From: Globodera rostochiensis
Taxonomy: Eukaryota; Nematoda; Chromadorea; Rhabditida; Heteroderidae
DNA length: 64,000 nucleotides
Reading direction: 5' to 3'
NCBI GenBank assembly: GCA_018350325.1
Contig: JAEVLN010000013.1
Span: forward strand, 1,302,001 to 1,366,000
The position numbers and the translations under genes are program-made. Positions 10,441-22,600 of this stretch are shown piece by piece (the first letter of the stretch is position 1; every line of letters starts with the position of its first letter). Below the pieces are notes generated by a model. That model was not told the DNA's origin and did not search any database. It saw nothing but the letters and a program-made list of their open reading frames with translations.

Positions 10441-13400
10441 ATTGGTTCCCACCGGTTTGCTTGGTGCCGTCATCGTTCTGATGATGCATAAAATAATTTT
10501 GACGGAAATGTGTGCAAAAATGCCCCCCCCCCCAATGGACGCGTCCAATTTTTCGCCCAAATAATTTTGTGCTGTCAATAAATTTTGTGGCACAAATGTG
10601 CGGAATAATCGGGGCGGGCTCATGCCATGAAGCCATTAGCTTTGTCTCGCAAACTTTTACGCTCTTAAAAATCAGGTGAATAATTCAGAAATTTTATTGC
10701 TTTGCTGACAATGAAAATTTTATTTTGCAAAGATTTTCTCTATTTTTTGTGAAAATCTAATGAAATTGAAAATTTGGGGGTTTTAATATTTATTAGCAAA
10801 GCTTTACCTTTAACAGTTTTTTTATTAAAAAATTGCATTGAAATTAGAATAATGCTTTGTATTAAAAAGAAAACCAAAAGTTAATTTCCTCTTAAAATAA
10901 TAATTCCGAAAAAGATTTTTAATTATAAATTTATTATAAAGCCTTTAGCAGTTTTTTGCCTAAGGCAAAAAACTAAAAATTATTCAATTTGCGTCGGAAT
11001 TTGCGCAAAATTAATTTATTTTACATGGATATGACAGCGCCGCGCTCTGTCCGAGGCGATGCAAATTTAAGCCAAAAATAATTACGACCCTTCACAACCA
11101 TCGGCAGGGTGGCCTAGCCCCAATGTTTTCTGTCCAAAAATGTGATTTTTTTTTAAAAATACGTTTTATTGTAAAGAAAAATGTTATTTTTAGAGTTTTA
11201 AAATGATTTATATAAATCACATTTTGCTGATAATATTTTTTGGAATTAAAGCGCTACCCAATTTGGTCGTTTAAATTATTTAAGGGACAAAATTGGAATG
11301 ATAAAAGTTATTCCATTCGTCAACAAATTTTGTGAAGAGATAAGAAACATTAATTTTTGTTGCCTCCTATGACATAAAAATTATTTGAAATTATTTAACC
11401 AATAAAAAATTGGGTATTTATATATTTTTTTAACCGATTTTTCGGGATTCCAAAAAGGCTCGATTGTATCCCGAATTCAATACCACGAGACCACGAGAAA
11501 ATCGCGACGGGATTTCGATTTTTGTTTTTATTCCATTTATTTTTTTCAAATTTTTTTTTTGAAAAATACCAAAACACGTAAAATCAGTAATAAGCGTCAA
11601 GCGATTCATTTTTGTTTAAATTTTAAATCTGTCCAAATTTTAAATTTAAAAATGATAGCAAATTGTCGATTTTTTAAATCCACTTTTAATCGCCACATCT
11701 CGAACGCTTATCCAAGCAGTTTTTTAACGGTATATTCTTAAAAAATGATGCCAGATTTTCAGTTAACCTAATCTAATTGAATTAATTTTGGCACCTTTTT
11801 TCCCTTCAAATTGAATTCCCTCTCTATTTTCAATGAATTAATTACACCCAAATAGTCTCACGCATTTTATGGAAAATTCACTTTAAACACCCCAAAAATA
11901 TTTTCCCATAATAAAATTGTGAGAATTTTGAAAATAATTAAAATGCCCACCCATTCAATCCGCGCACAAAGAGGCCTTTTTTTGTACCAATTTCCGGTGT
12001 TAAGCGGTGCCATTCGTACAAATTGTATAAATTTTGCGCCAAATTCCTCATTAAAAAATGTTGAACACATTTTTAGAGGATACTTTGGTATTTAAATATA
12101 TCACCCCCAAGCAAAATTCAAAATTTGGCATTACCCAATGCAAAAATTTTTTTTTTTGTTTATACACAATGCCAAAAAATCCCCTAATTTCTTTAAAACA
12201 ACACTTTGATTTGGCGGCGAAGAAATTTCCGCCTTTTTGTCTTGAGAACAAAAAATTTCCAATTTCCCGAAACGTTTTGTTCGTCCGCAAATTTAATTCT
12301 CTCTTCAATTTTGTGTCTCGCCTTTCCCCGGAGGCGAAGGCTTAAAATGTTACCGTTTAAATCTCAAATTGCTGCACTCTTTCCCCCAAACCACAAAAAG
12401 GAGGGGGCCCCCAATTTTCATGGCCCGCCCCAATCTTTGACATTGGAAAAACAATTAAAATCCTTTGGCATTGTGTTTCGGCACAATTTCAAATGCATTT
12501 CACAAAAAAAAAATCAACTAAATTACATAATGTTCATTTTTAAATTCCTCAATGGCATTTCTTTGCCAGACATTTTGTGTTTCCCCCAAATCTTTGGCAT
12601 TAAAATTGCCAAGTGCCCTCAAGGCAAACAAACAATGGCCAAATGTTTGCCCAATCCCCACCCCCGCTTAAGGGCAAATGGAGCGAAATATAAGCACAAA
12701 TTTTGGGCCCACCATTCAGAAGTTTTTAGAAATATGTCAATTTAAACCATTTTTTATATTAAATCGAAATTCACGTTTTTAGGGTCCTTACATTTCATGG
12801 AATTTTAGTGACAAATTTCTTCCCTAGCTTTTTCAAATTCAAATCTTACGAATTTTTGCTAGAAATATTCGTGAAACAATCAAAAATTCTCGCTTAAAAT
12901 TTGGCTGCGGTCAAATTTACAAATTTTCCTGAAATTTGTGGAAATTCAAAATTTCTCAAACGGCCATAAATAAATTATTTTCAAGTTTAACACCCCAATT
13001 TAGCCTTTTCTTTCTCAATTCGGGAAGGTTTTTAGGCATTTTTTGTGCTGTACAAACAAACAAAAAATGTTTGCCAATCTCATTAATGTTCTTTCCGGGC
13101 CCAAATCCCCGAGGGAGGATGAATCTGTGCCGTGCCAATCTCGAATATCATCCTCCCCCCAACCCTCACTCACTCTTGACTGCTCCTAGCCAATTTCTTG
13201 GCGTGATGGATTGTGTCCTCCCATTAGCCTCCCCCCCCCCCCCCCGCCACGAACAGCTTTTACTCATTAGCCCCTTCGGAGAAGCGCCGGAGGACACACA
13301 AACGCCGCTGTTGTCATAAGGCACAGTTTAGTGGCAAAATTTGGCACAATTGTGGCCCCCTCCTCCACAAATTTGCAGGGTGGGCCACGGCAAATTTTTT

Positions 13401-13651
13401 GTTTTGTTTTGCCTATTTTGGGCCTTAGCTGCGCAAAAAAATATTTTTGCCTTGCAAATTAGGCTAACAAAAAGTAAAAGGAATTTTGATAAATTCAAAT
13501 GATATAAATTATTTCTGTAATAAAATTTAAAAGAGTTTTAAACAATTTTAATATTTTAAAAACAACAATTTGTAATTTTATAAAATCAAAATGTCTAAGC
13601 CAAAAATGGCCAAAAATTTTTGTCTTTTTTAAATTCATTTATTATTTTACG

Positions 13652-13661
13652 GTTTTTTCAG
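13652..13661 (+). promoter_or_regulatory. Probable SL acceptor of the receptor gene
   Basis: GTTTTTTCAG ends four bases before the ATG at 13666. Consistent with spliced-leader trans-splicing or an upstream intron. Confidence 0.5.
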
Positions 13662-13665
13662 CTTC

Positions 13666-16600
13666 ATGGACTATTATTCGTCGCCTGACAACAATCAGCA
13701 ACAGAACAACAACAGTTTATCAACAGCATTGGCACCGGATCAATGGCCACAAAATGTGGTGGAACCAAATGTTTGGCCACACTTTTTGTGGCGCTCCCAT
13801 CCGCCGGGTGGCCGCCATAACATTTGTTTGCCCATTCAGGTGTGCAACTAATCAATCAATATTTTCCTGAACTTTGTGATTTGAATGCAGGGTGACCACC
13901 TGTCAAACCCAAAAATCAGGAATTGAAGCTGAAAAATCAGGATCAGCCTTAGCAAAAATCAGGAATATTTTTTAAGCGCCTAATTATATGGATTTTTATG
14001 CCCTGTATTTCTCGACAAGGCATCCAAGTGTTCGGCATCGCAAAAATCCCTGTTTTTGTTTTAAGAAATTGTGTTAAATTTCGAAAATTTTGCCGATTTT
14101 CGATTTTCAAAAATGCAATTTTTTTTTTTACGAATTCTGTTTTAGTAGGGGGGGGAGGGGGTCGGCGGTGCCGATAGGCGCCGCCGAGAAAATTTTGAAG
14201 TTTCGACTCAATTTGTTAAAAGATTTGCAACCAAAATTTTAAAAACAATCATTTTTTGAAGCTTTTTAAGAATGGGGGGAGGTCCGTCGGCGCCTATCGG
14301 CGCCGACGGGAAAATTTTTTGAAGATTTTTTTGATATTTGTTAAGAAAATTGGCCATTTTCGCTTAAACTTTTCAAATTTTTGAAAAATCAGGAGAAAAT
14401 CAGGAAAACTCCCAAAAATCAGGCAAAATCAGACAACAATGGAAAATCAGGAAAAAATCAGGAAAACACCCAAAAATCATGAAAAACCTGACAAATCAGG
14501 TACTTTGGTCACCCTGTTTGAATGATTAAAATGATTTAATTGGTTAATGAATGGTTGGATCAAAACACTGCCAGATCACTTTTTAAATGGGGCTGAATGG
14601 GGATACGAGTCAGACTTGGTGCCCATGGTTGGCCCAGATCGGTGCCAGATCACTTTTTGAGTGATTTAAATGCTTACAAATATATTAGATTGATATAGCA
14701 ATGATCGATTCTCTGATCAATCACCTTAGAGGTCCATGTTTATAACCTGCGGGTTATCGATCAATCAGTGATCGTTTTGTTTAGGCCAGTTTTCCCGAGT
14801 TGGTCGACTTGTTGCCCATCCAACTATTATTCTCCGTGCTCTATTTGCTCATTTGGTTGGCCTCAATTGTGGGCAATGCTTCCGTCCTTTATGTGGTCAG
14901 CCTAAAGCAGGTTGGCCAATCAATTATTTAAATTTAAATTTAATTAAATATTTTTAAAAAATAAAAACTACATTGAAATATTTCAATTGCCAAAGCTAAC
15001 ATTAAAATAAACATTAATTAGAAAGCAGAAATTGTTAGATTCAAAATTAAAAATATATTGTTTTTAGTATTTAAAAAACTTAGTAAGATTTTCTTTTCAA
15101 TAGTTTTTGCTGAACATAATAAACAAAATATATAAAATTCAGGTTCAATTGTCCTCGGTGCGTTCAGTGTTCATCTGCAGTTTGGCCGCCTCGGACATCC
15201 TGATGTCGTTGACCTCCTTGCCAATCACGGCCATCTCCATCTTCACGCGCGATTGGGTGTTCCCCTCTCCGTTTTGCAAATTGATGGGAATTTTTCAGGC
15301 CCGTTTTTTAAACCGGTCTTTTTTAATAACTTTTTTTAAATGTCAATATTTTAGGGTGGCACGGTGTTCGTGTCCAGCTTTACGCTGACTGCAATCGCTG
15401 TTGACCGCTATATTCTCATCCGACATCCGACGAAACAGGCAAAAATATTATCAATTACCTCAAATATTTAAATTATATAATTAACCTGGACCAGGACTTG
15501 AAAACCCCGGGAAATCCCGTCCCGGTACCGGTCCCGTCCTACCCTAATTTGCACTCTCGAAACACCCTCGAAATCGAAATGTTTTGAGTACTAAACTTAA
15601 CTGAAAATGTGCCGAAATATTCTCAATAAATAGACGCAAAGACCCCCAAAAGTATGTTTATAAAAGCATAAGAGGAAGGGAAAGAGTTTTAGGGGAACAA
15701 AGTTGGAAGCAAAGAAAATGGACAAAATTCAATCGTGACTCAAGAATGCTATTGCGGAAAATTCGTTAGGTTTGAAGTGTTCGATGAGTTTGGCACAGTG
15801 TTTGAAAAGTCCGGCACAAAGGTGTTCGATGAGTTTGGCACAGTGTTTGAAAAGTCCGGCACAAAGGTGTTCGATGAGTTTGGCACAGTGTTTGAAAAGT
15901 CTGGCACAAAGGTATTCGATGAGTTTGGCACAGTGTTTGAAAAGTCTGGCACAAAGGTATTCGATGAGTTTGGCACAGTGTTTGAAAAGTCTGGCACAAA
16001 GGTGTTCGATGAGTTTGGCACAGTGTTTGAAACCGGCACTTTGTTTGATTTGGAAGTTGTTTTTCGAAAACCACCAGGTTTTTTCTTTTCTTTCTTTTTT
16101 TTTTGTCGCTTCCAGACACGCGGCCTGAGACGCTGCCCATTCTTCTTCTGGAAGAGTTGTCAATCCCGGGATTTGAGAACGGAATTCATTTTTATTAATT
16201 TTAATATATGTTGTCTGGTGCCGGCTGTTTGGTAACAAATTGTTGCGTTGAGACGCCGATTGATCGAATGCATTTGGGTACGGATGCCACGCTTTTGGCG
16301 TTTGATTTGAATCGTTTTGCTTTGGCATTCCGTCACAAACGGCGGTGGACAACACAAAAATGGTCAGAGCAAACACAGAAATTGGCTTCATTTTTGCTTG
16401 GTTGCTTTGCGGTGAAACTGTTTTAGGAAATGCTTACAACAAAATTTTGGATGAGAAATAAAAGAAAAATGATGTTTTAAGAAATGAATCAAAAAAAAAG
16501 AATGATTTTATCTGAGACATTTTCCATTTATAGACGAATTCACAGACATAATCAAATATATTTTAGGTTACGATACTAAAAATACGCACTTTTTATTGAT

Positions 16601-19349
16601 TTACTCGACTGTAGTCATCCCAAAAAAAAATTAAAAAAATTTTAAAAAGGTCAAATGCATCACAAATCATATGCCTATTGAAGTTCGGAGTTCGAAGGCG
16701 AATACCAAATGAAAGCTTGCGATGTGTTAGAGTTATCATTAAGTTAAAGCTAAGTGATTGGACAATGCTTAAAAAAGTTATGGCCAACAAGGTCGCGAAA
16801 AGGCTATTTTTGGGCCGTATTCTTCAGAACACAAAAGCATAAAAACATAAAAATCCATCCGTTCACGTCAAATAAATATTTAAATTTAAATTCTAAAAAT
16901 TACTAGAAAACATATCCAAATGTAATTATATTTTTAAATATTCAGAAAATTAAATTTCGCACCGCCGTTTCCATCGTTGTCGGCGTTTGGGCGTTGGGCT
17001 ACGCCTGTGCATTGCCAGTTGGCATTTTCTCATCAACGCAAGTGTATCCGCCATTTTGCGGCACTTTTTGTGAAGAAAATTGGTAAAAAGTTTTTTTAAT
17101 TAAAAAAATTCAAATGTTTTTGAAAAATCTCAATTTTTTGATTTGAAACATTTTTTCCGGCTTGGCGACATTTTTTCTTTTTGCATTATAAAATAATTTA
17201 AGTTGCTTATTTTAGGAACCTGAAATTTTTTAGAGATTTCTAGACCAACAAATAAAATAAGTTTAATAGGGTTGCTCCCCGACCCCCGACATTTTTGGTC
17301 GGGGTTTTTTGCCCCCGACTCTCCAAACTTACAAAATTTTCGGGGGTTTTTGTGGAGTTTTCCCCACCGAACTTTTCGAATTCGGGTGGAAAAAACCTCC
17401 CGACATTTTTTGGTCGGGATTTTTTCGCCTCCAACCCCCGACATTCCCGCACTCTAAGGGTCGGCGATCAATACTTTAAACAACAAATTTATTTTTAGCA
17501 AAAACATTAAAATTCTTTTTTAGTCCTGACAGCCGAATTGAAAAAAAAAACTTGTCAAATATTTTACACCAATTTTTTTTAAAAACATTTTTGTTTAAAT
17601 TAGGCCAGATACCGACGAGCAGTCGGGCCGAAGTCGGATCCGCAAACTGTACGGCCTTCTGGTGCTGATTGTACAGTTCGGTCTCCCTACCGTAATTTCG
17701 TCGCTGTGCTATTGGAGCATTGGTTTGAATTTTGAATTGGCGCGCGCGCTAATTGTTTATTTGGCATTTTGTCAGGTCGTCTGATCCGGCGCCAAATGCA
17801 AAAGCGCCAGGAGCGCCAGGTGGTGCTGTTGCAGGAGAGCAAAGACCGGATGAAAAGTCAAAAGAACCGGACCAACCGGATGATGGTGACCATGGTAATT
17901 AATATTCGCCATTTTGAACCGATCATTTTTCTAATCAGTGATCAGACACAAAAGTGGTTGTACGTAGCAGGGATTTCACGGTTTTTAGTCAATATAAATC
18001 CGGTCTCCAGTTATAAATTAGGGTTGGACAAGAACGGGCATCCGGAACTGGGACCGGTATCCGGATGTTTTGGGCAAATTATCCGGCTACCGGTATCTGA
18101 GTGTCCAGGATCCGGGATACCCGGTACCCGGGGGGGTTGGATCCGGGCGGGTTAAGCACCCCTAATGTTTTTTTTTATGGTGTTAGTGCTAGTTAAAATG
18201 TTTGATTCAACATTATGAAAAAATAAATAAAATAGTCCGATGAGAGAGTAAAAAGTTATTTTTGTTAGTACGATATAGAAAACTTGTAAGACATTTGATT
18301 CATTTTGCGTCAACAATTTAAATTCATTGTTTTGGTCAAGGTGGCTGGACTGGTGTTAGCCTGGTTGCCGATGAATCTGATCAATCTGTGGCGGGACTTT
18401 AACAGTGAGAACAGTGCCAATTCGGAGGATGCCAAATCGGTGAGAATTTTTTTTTGTTGTTTAAAAATTTGATAAAAATTAAGACCGAATGGTATTCACT
18501 GATTTTTGCCGCCTGTCATTCTGTTGCGATGACTTCGGGTGCAGAAAATATTTTAAAATAATTACTAAATAAACAATAAAGATTTAAATTTCAAATAAAT
18601 TAAAATATTAATAAACAAATATAAATTTTGAGTTTAAAAATATTTTGAATTTAAATAAATTAATTATAATGAATAATTTATAAAGGAGTTTAAAAATATT
18701 TTGAGTTTCAAATAAATTAATTATAATGAATAAACTTTAAAGGATTTGAATTTCAAATAAAATTTTCAAGTCTTTTTAGCGGTTTGGAACCCGTTGATCT
18801 ACAGTTTCTTCAATCCCCAGTTCAAAGAAACCATTCGCACTTCATTGGAACGGCGACGACAATCGCAGGTTCAAAATTATTTGGATTTTTTTTTTTTAAA
18901 TCCGGAAAAAACAAATCTTTAATAATGAAAAGTTCGAAAGGTTTCTTACAAATCGACATAAAAAACTTACCAAATCAATTAATTTTAATTGTATGGCGCA
19001 CATTTTGCAGGCCGCCGCCGCTTTGTTGATGACCCAACAGCACCAGCAGCAGGGTAGCGCCGGCGAGTCGCGCAGAACATCCGCGCGCAGTTTGAGCGCG
19101 TTCATGCCGAGCAGCGGCGCCGCGGGGGTCAACACACAAAATGGCTCCAATTTTTTGACACCAAAACGGTGGGGGCGGCGGGCGTCGATTTTTAATAATA
19201 ACCAAATTATTATTTTTTAGTTTTATTGTTGTTTTTTATCTTTTAGGGGCACCAAAAATTGTTCGTCAAAGTCGCGGTCGGTGCAAATTTGTGCCATTGA
19301 CGAAGAAGAGAAAAGTGCCATTTTAACGGATGGAGAAGCAGCCAATTAA
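13666..19349 (+). CDS. Neuropeptide Y/F-type G protein-coupled receptor
   Basis: Rhodopsin-class receptor of the plasma membrane, expected to bind an RFamide/NPY-like peptide and signal through a G protein. Twelve exons: 13666-13839, 14785-14910, 15143-15298, 15355-15438, 16946-17082, 17604-17722, 17776-17894, 18341-18439, 18484-18538, 18780-18868, 19011-19168, 19247-19349; 472 residues, all phases consistent. Landmarks: Asn/Gln-rich extracellular N-terminus; TM1 with GNASVLYVV; TM2 with SLAASDILMSLTSLP; FCKLMG before TM3; AVDRYILIRHP after TM3; CGTFCEENW in the second extracellular loop, typical of NPY-type receptors; a basic third loop; AWLPMNLINLW in TM6; NPLIYSFFNP closing TM7; then a Gln/Ser-rich cytoplasmic tail. 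Introns 3 and 4 have GC donors (15299, 15439). The AG before 18484 lacks a pyrimidine tract. Nearest C. elegans relatives should be NPR receptors; I cannot assign one. It converges with the monooxygenase, 311 bases away. Confidence 0.9.
13888..14516. mobile_element. hAT-like non-autonomous element in receptor intron 1
   Basis: Terminal inverted repeats CAGGGTGACCA ... TGGTCACCCTG flanked by a perfect 8-bp duplication TTTGAATG (13880-13887 and 14517-14524). The 8-bp duplication and CAGGG-type ends are typical of hAT elements. No transposase is encoded. The interior has AAATCAGGAAAA-rich ends and two GC-rich near-palindromes (about 14160-14184 and 14284-14310). Confidence 0.8.
14155..14240 (+). 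repeat. GC-rich near-palindrome element (copy within hAT-like element)
   Basis: Core GGCGGTGCCGATAGGCGCC then CGCCGAG, with the TCAATTTGTTAAAAGATTTG flank. A diverged second hairpin, CGTCGGCGCC-TATC-GGCGCCGACG, follows at about 14285-14310. Confidence 0.75.
15729..16391 (-). CDS. Possible nested secreted repeat protein (antisense in receptor intron 4)
   Basis: Uninterrupted 220-residue frame on the strand opposite the receptor. Residues 1-20 form a good signal peptide (MKPISVFALTIFVLSTAVCD). Residues 21-115 are unique, polar and Asn/Gln-rich, then a KKKERKEK stretch, then about five and a half copies of a 15-residue repeat built on FKHCAKLIEHLCARL (Arg/Gly varies; roughly 123-205), and a short unique tail. 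Each repeat has two Cys, so a disulphide-rich or amphipathic repeat is possible. The start context is CAAAAATG. Against: the 45-bp repeat is open in all frames, as any stop-free unit of a multiple of three would be, so the frame could be a by-product of a minisatellite. The signal peptide and the unique N-terminal 100 residues are the main arguments for a gene. No family recognised. Confidence 0.45.
   Translation of the reverse strand: MKPISVFALTIFVLSTAVCDGMPKQNDSNQTPKAWHPYPNAFDQSASQRNNLLPNSRHQTTYIKINKNEFRSQIPGLTTLPEEEWAASQAACLEATKKKERKEKTWWFSKNNFQIKQSAGFKHCAKLIEHLCARLFKHCAKLIEYLCARLFKHCAKLIEYLCARLFKHCAKLIEHLCAGLFKHCAKLIEHLCAGLFKHCAKLIEHFKPNEFSAIAFLSHD
15777..16040. repeat. 45-bp minisatellite
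   Basis: About six units starting GTGTTCGATGAGTTTGGCAC and ending AAAAGTCYGGCACAAAG, with only one to three changes between units. It encodes the repeat of the antisense frame at 15729-16391. Confidence 0.9.
17266..17475. repeat. CCCCGAC-rich cassette in receptor intron 5
   Basis: Starts near AATAGGGTTGCTCCCCGAC, contains repeated CCCCCGACATTTTTGGTCGG words and ends near CTCTAAGGGTCGG. Similar cassettes sit at 49683-49836 and at the left edge of the window (1-25). Confidence 0.5.
18021..18166. repeat. ATCCGG-rich cassette in receptor intron 7
   Basis: Begins TTAGGGTTGGACAAG and ends GGTTAAGCACCCCTAATG with an interior of CATCCGG/ACCGGTATCC words. A second copy lies at 60718-60868 with the same two ends. 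No clear target duplication was seen. Confidence 0.6.
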
Positions 19350-19660
19350 ATTCACGTAACAGTTTTAATTTTAAGAAATACATTTAATTTGTTTAAATTA
19401 TTAAAATTTAATATAAATTTTTCAAAAACAACCCCAAAAATAAGTAAAAGCAAATTTAAAGATTGTTTAAAGTGTAGTCCTTTTTAGAATTGAATTGTTT
19501 GTTAATAATAAAATTTTAAAATTTACAATATTTTTCAGAACGCCAATTTGAAAAGCTCATCGGAACATAACAGAAGTGCCTTTGGAGAACAGAATATGAT
19601 CGATCGATTGATCGATCATTGATCAGTTCCACAATTAAATTGATATTTTGTAAAATTCTT
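19350..19660. other. Convergent intergenic spacer
   Basis: 311 bases between the receptor and monooxygenase stops, AT-rich, with AATAAA-like words near 19507 on the plus strand. A GATCGATCGATTGATCGATCA run at about 19600-19620 is self-complementary. Nothing else seen. Confidence 0.5.
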
Positions 19661-22600
19661 TCAAAATCGCGCAACCCAAACAGTAAATGCCAAGGCGAGT
19701 ACAGAGAACAGGAAGGCAAAAAATGCCCTGAAAATTTTCAAAAAATTAATTTAAAAATTTCTCCAATTTTCTAACCGGATCAACTCAGCCGGCAATTGCC
19801 TTTTTGTGCCCTTTGGCAAAATGCCCGCAATTTTTGTTGCTTCAGGGCACAACCATTTGTCCTCCGGCAATTTGATGCCTCGCATGCCGGCCTTGGAAAA
19901 GCAAAATGTTTTTTAAACAAAAAATATTTGAACCTCCACACGTTGGCGGAGTGTCATAATCGCTTGTCTCGCACCGCTCCATTGACCAGGCCCGTCCAGG
20001 CGATAGGCATAGCTTGAAATTTATGACTTTTTTGTTGCTATTTTTGAAAATTAAAAAAAAAAATCATTTTCCCTACGAAAGGTTGGGTCCGAAAAGCAAA
20101 GCTTTGAACAAAGCCGGGTCATTGAACAGGTAGCGGCCAAGCCGCGGCACGCATCCGATCAGCTCGGCCAATGTGTCCATATACTCAATGTAGTCAACCT
20201 GCACAAATTGGCGTCAGCATTTGACGTTTTATATCGAATTCAAAATTGGCAGGCGCTTCCGGTCTGAATCCCCCCCCCCGCCCGAATCCCCCCACAGCCA
20301 AAACTTACCGAATCCCCTCAGCGTCTTAGCCTAAGCCTACGCTTGGTCTAAGCTAAGCTTAAGCTTAGGCTTAGGCATAAGCCTAACAAAGCCCACAGGG
20401 TGGCTTAGGCCTAAGTTAGGCTTAATCTTAGCTTCAGTACGGGACTGAACCAGCCATCGTGGAGGATTCAAACCGGTAGCCTTGGCAGGCACAAAATTTA
20501 AGTACCAAAGTTCAATTTTGAACACCGAGGTTTTTGGCGCTGCCCATTTTGAACCCAAAGTTTTGCGCGCAATTGAACCAGAGTTTTAGTGTCCGGCGTC
20601 CATTTTTAAATTCAAAATCGGTTAGAAATTGGACGGGGCGAATCGTCTCGGTGCCAGCCAGCAATTAATTGCAAGTCTATAACTTTTTTTAAACTCAACC
20701 AAAAAGTGCCATTCGAAAGCTCTAAATGAGAAGAATAATTTAAGAAAAAGACAAATGGTTCTATTCGTGTTTAAAATTTCAATGTAAAAAAAACACCCAA
20801 AATAGGGGGGGGGGGTCTTTTCTTAGTTTTATTGAAATAAGTTTTTCACGAATTCCTAAGTGTTTAGTTTTGGCTTAATAATAACTTTTAACAAGCTTTC
20901 GAATGGCATTAAGTTTAAAAAAGTTATAGACTTTCAAAATTTGTTGTTTTATTTGATTTGTAATTTATTTGCTGACACTGCAAGTGGGCACTAAGATGAT
21001 GAAATTGTAGCCCAATTTTGAACCAAGTTTTGGCGCCTATTGCCTGAATGGTGTGTCGCCGCGACTGCACAAATTGCGCATGCATTGCCTCCTTAACGCC
21101 CGCAGCATGCACTTCCATGTCAGTGCATGACGGCATTTGTATTGCGCCGGTGAACGCGCTGAAGAACAGGCGCGCTTGCATCTCAGCTATTGGCATGATG
21201 GAGCCGAGGGGCTGAGAACGAAAATAAAAAGAAAAAAATTAACATTAAAAATTTAAATTAATTAATTTAAATATTAAATTGGAGTTTTTGAAATTTTGAA
21301 CTTCGACGGAGACGAATCACCTGAATTAGTCCAATGATGCCGAGTGTGTTGTGCGAATGGAGTGCCGGCGGGAAAATGTTCTGAAAAATAAAAATTAAAA
21401 ATGGATTTAAATGTTACGAAATAATAGGTACAGTATATTTATCTAAAAATAAGTACATAAATATAATAAAACAAACCAAATATAGGCTGACGTCATTTTC
21501 TTCGACAGGCAACAGTTTACCAGCCTCCAAAAGTGGAAATTCAAATGTGTAGCCGGTGGCGAGGATCACCTAAAACCCCATAAAATATTTAAGAGAAATT
21601 TTGCCAACAAATTAGCAAATGTCTGGGGCAAGGTTCGGAGGGGGGGGGCAAAAACCCCGACCAAAATGCCGGGGTACCAACCTTAAATGTAAACCGGATG
21701 CCAAAAAAGGTCCCGAAATCCAGTTACATCCCTGGTGCCAACCCTAACCTCTGAAAAAATTTTTTGTTTGGCCCCTGACAAAACCCCCTTCAAAAAAACC
21801 CCCGACTAAACTGATCAAAAAATGGCTAAGCACCTGATCAACCCCCTCCAACAAAGTGCCGTCCTCGAAAATCACTCCGTTTTGCGTAAATTGGCGAATG
21901 TTCGGACGAACTCTGATCGACCCGCAGCAGAGGCTATGAAAACAATGGGGTTTTTATTGAAAATTTAAATTTACCGATTTGGCAACTCGTCATTAACAGT
22001 CAAATGGGCACTTAATTGATTTAATTAATTTATTATATTAAAAAAAAAATTTGACGAAATTTACGAAAATAATCCATGTTTTGGTTTCAGCCCAAATTTC
22101 TCATGATCCAATCGATGGGTTTCAAATCTGAAATAGGTAATAATATTATGGACACGATGACAAAATGTCGAATAGTGAAAAACAACAAAATGTCTAATAA
22201 AAAGGGACTAAATGTCTAATAGAAAAAAACAAAATGTATAATAATTTAAAAACAATGACAACGACAAATTGCCTAAAAAGTAAAAGGACAAAAGAACTAG
22301 AAAAAAAAAGATAAAATCTCTAACAGTAAAATTTGTTATTTTTATCATAACTTTTGTAGTTTCCTTATTGGACATTTTGTCCCTTTTTATTAGACAGTTG
22401 GATGTTCAACAAAATAGCTAAAAAATAAAAACGACAAAATGTCTAAAATCAAACTGGCAAAACAATAGAAATTAGTAAGACATTTTGTCAAAATTAATTT
22501 TAAAAAGTAACAATTTGTGTAAAAAATAGTCCATCACAATGTCCGGCACCGGCAAGCGGCGCAAAATGGCAGCAAAACGGGAGTTGAGCATGTCAAACGG

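Larger units (their letters stand above)
7198..13653. other. Long gene-poor stretch
   Basis: About 6.5 kb with no gene I can support. It holds a TCTCGAGTCTCGG simple repeat (7310-7430), imperfect repeats with TTTGGCATTTTGT and ACGCCAAATTTGAA (9900-10440), homopolymer runs and scattered short open frames without splice-consistent partners. The last ~600 bases, with a C-rich segment at 13150-13310, probably include the promoter side of the receptor gene. Confidence 0.45.

Noticed and set aside
12206..12745. 179-codon plus-strand frame upstream of the receptor
   Set aside because: No domain, irregular composition, no splice-consistent partner; DNA around it looks like ordinary intergenic sequence.
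7198..13653. ATGCCA words as evidence for effector promoters
   Set aside because: The word is equally frequent in this gene-poor stretch and around the receptor, so its presence alone proves nothing.
15735..16235. Plus-strand 166-codon frame over the 45-bp repeat
   Set aside because: Mirror of the minisatellite, no signal peptide; the minus-strand frame is the better candidate.
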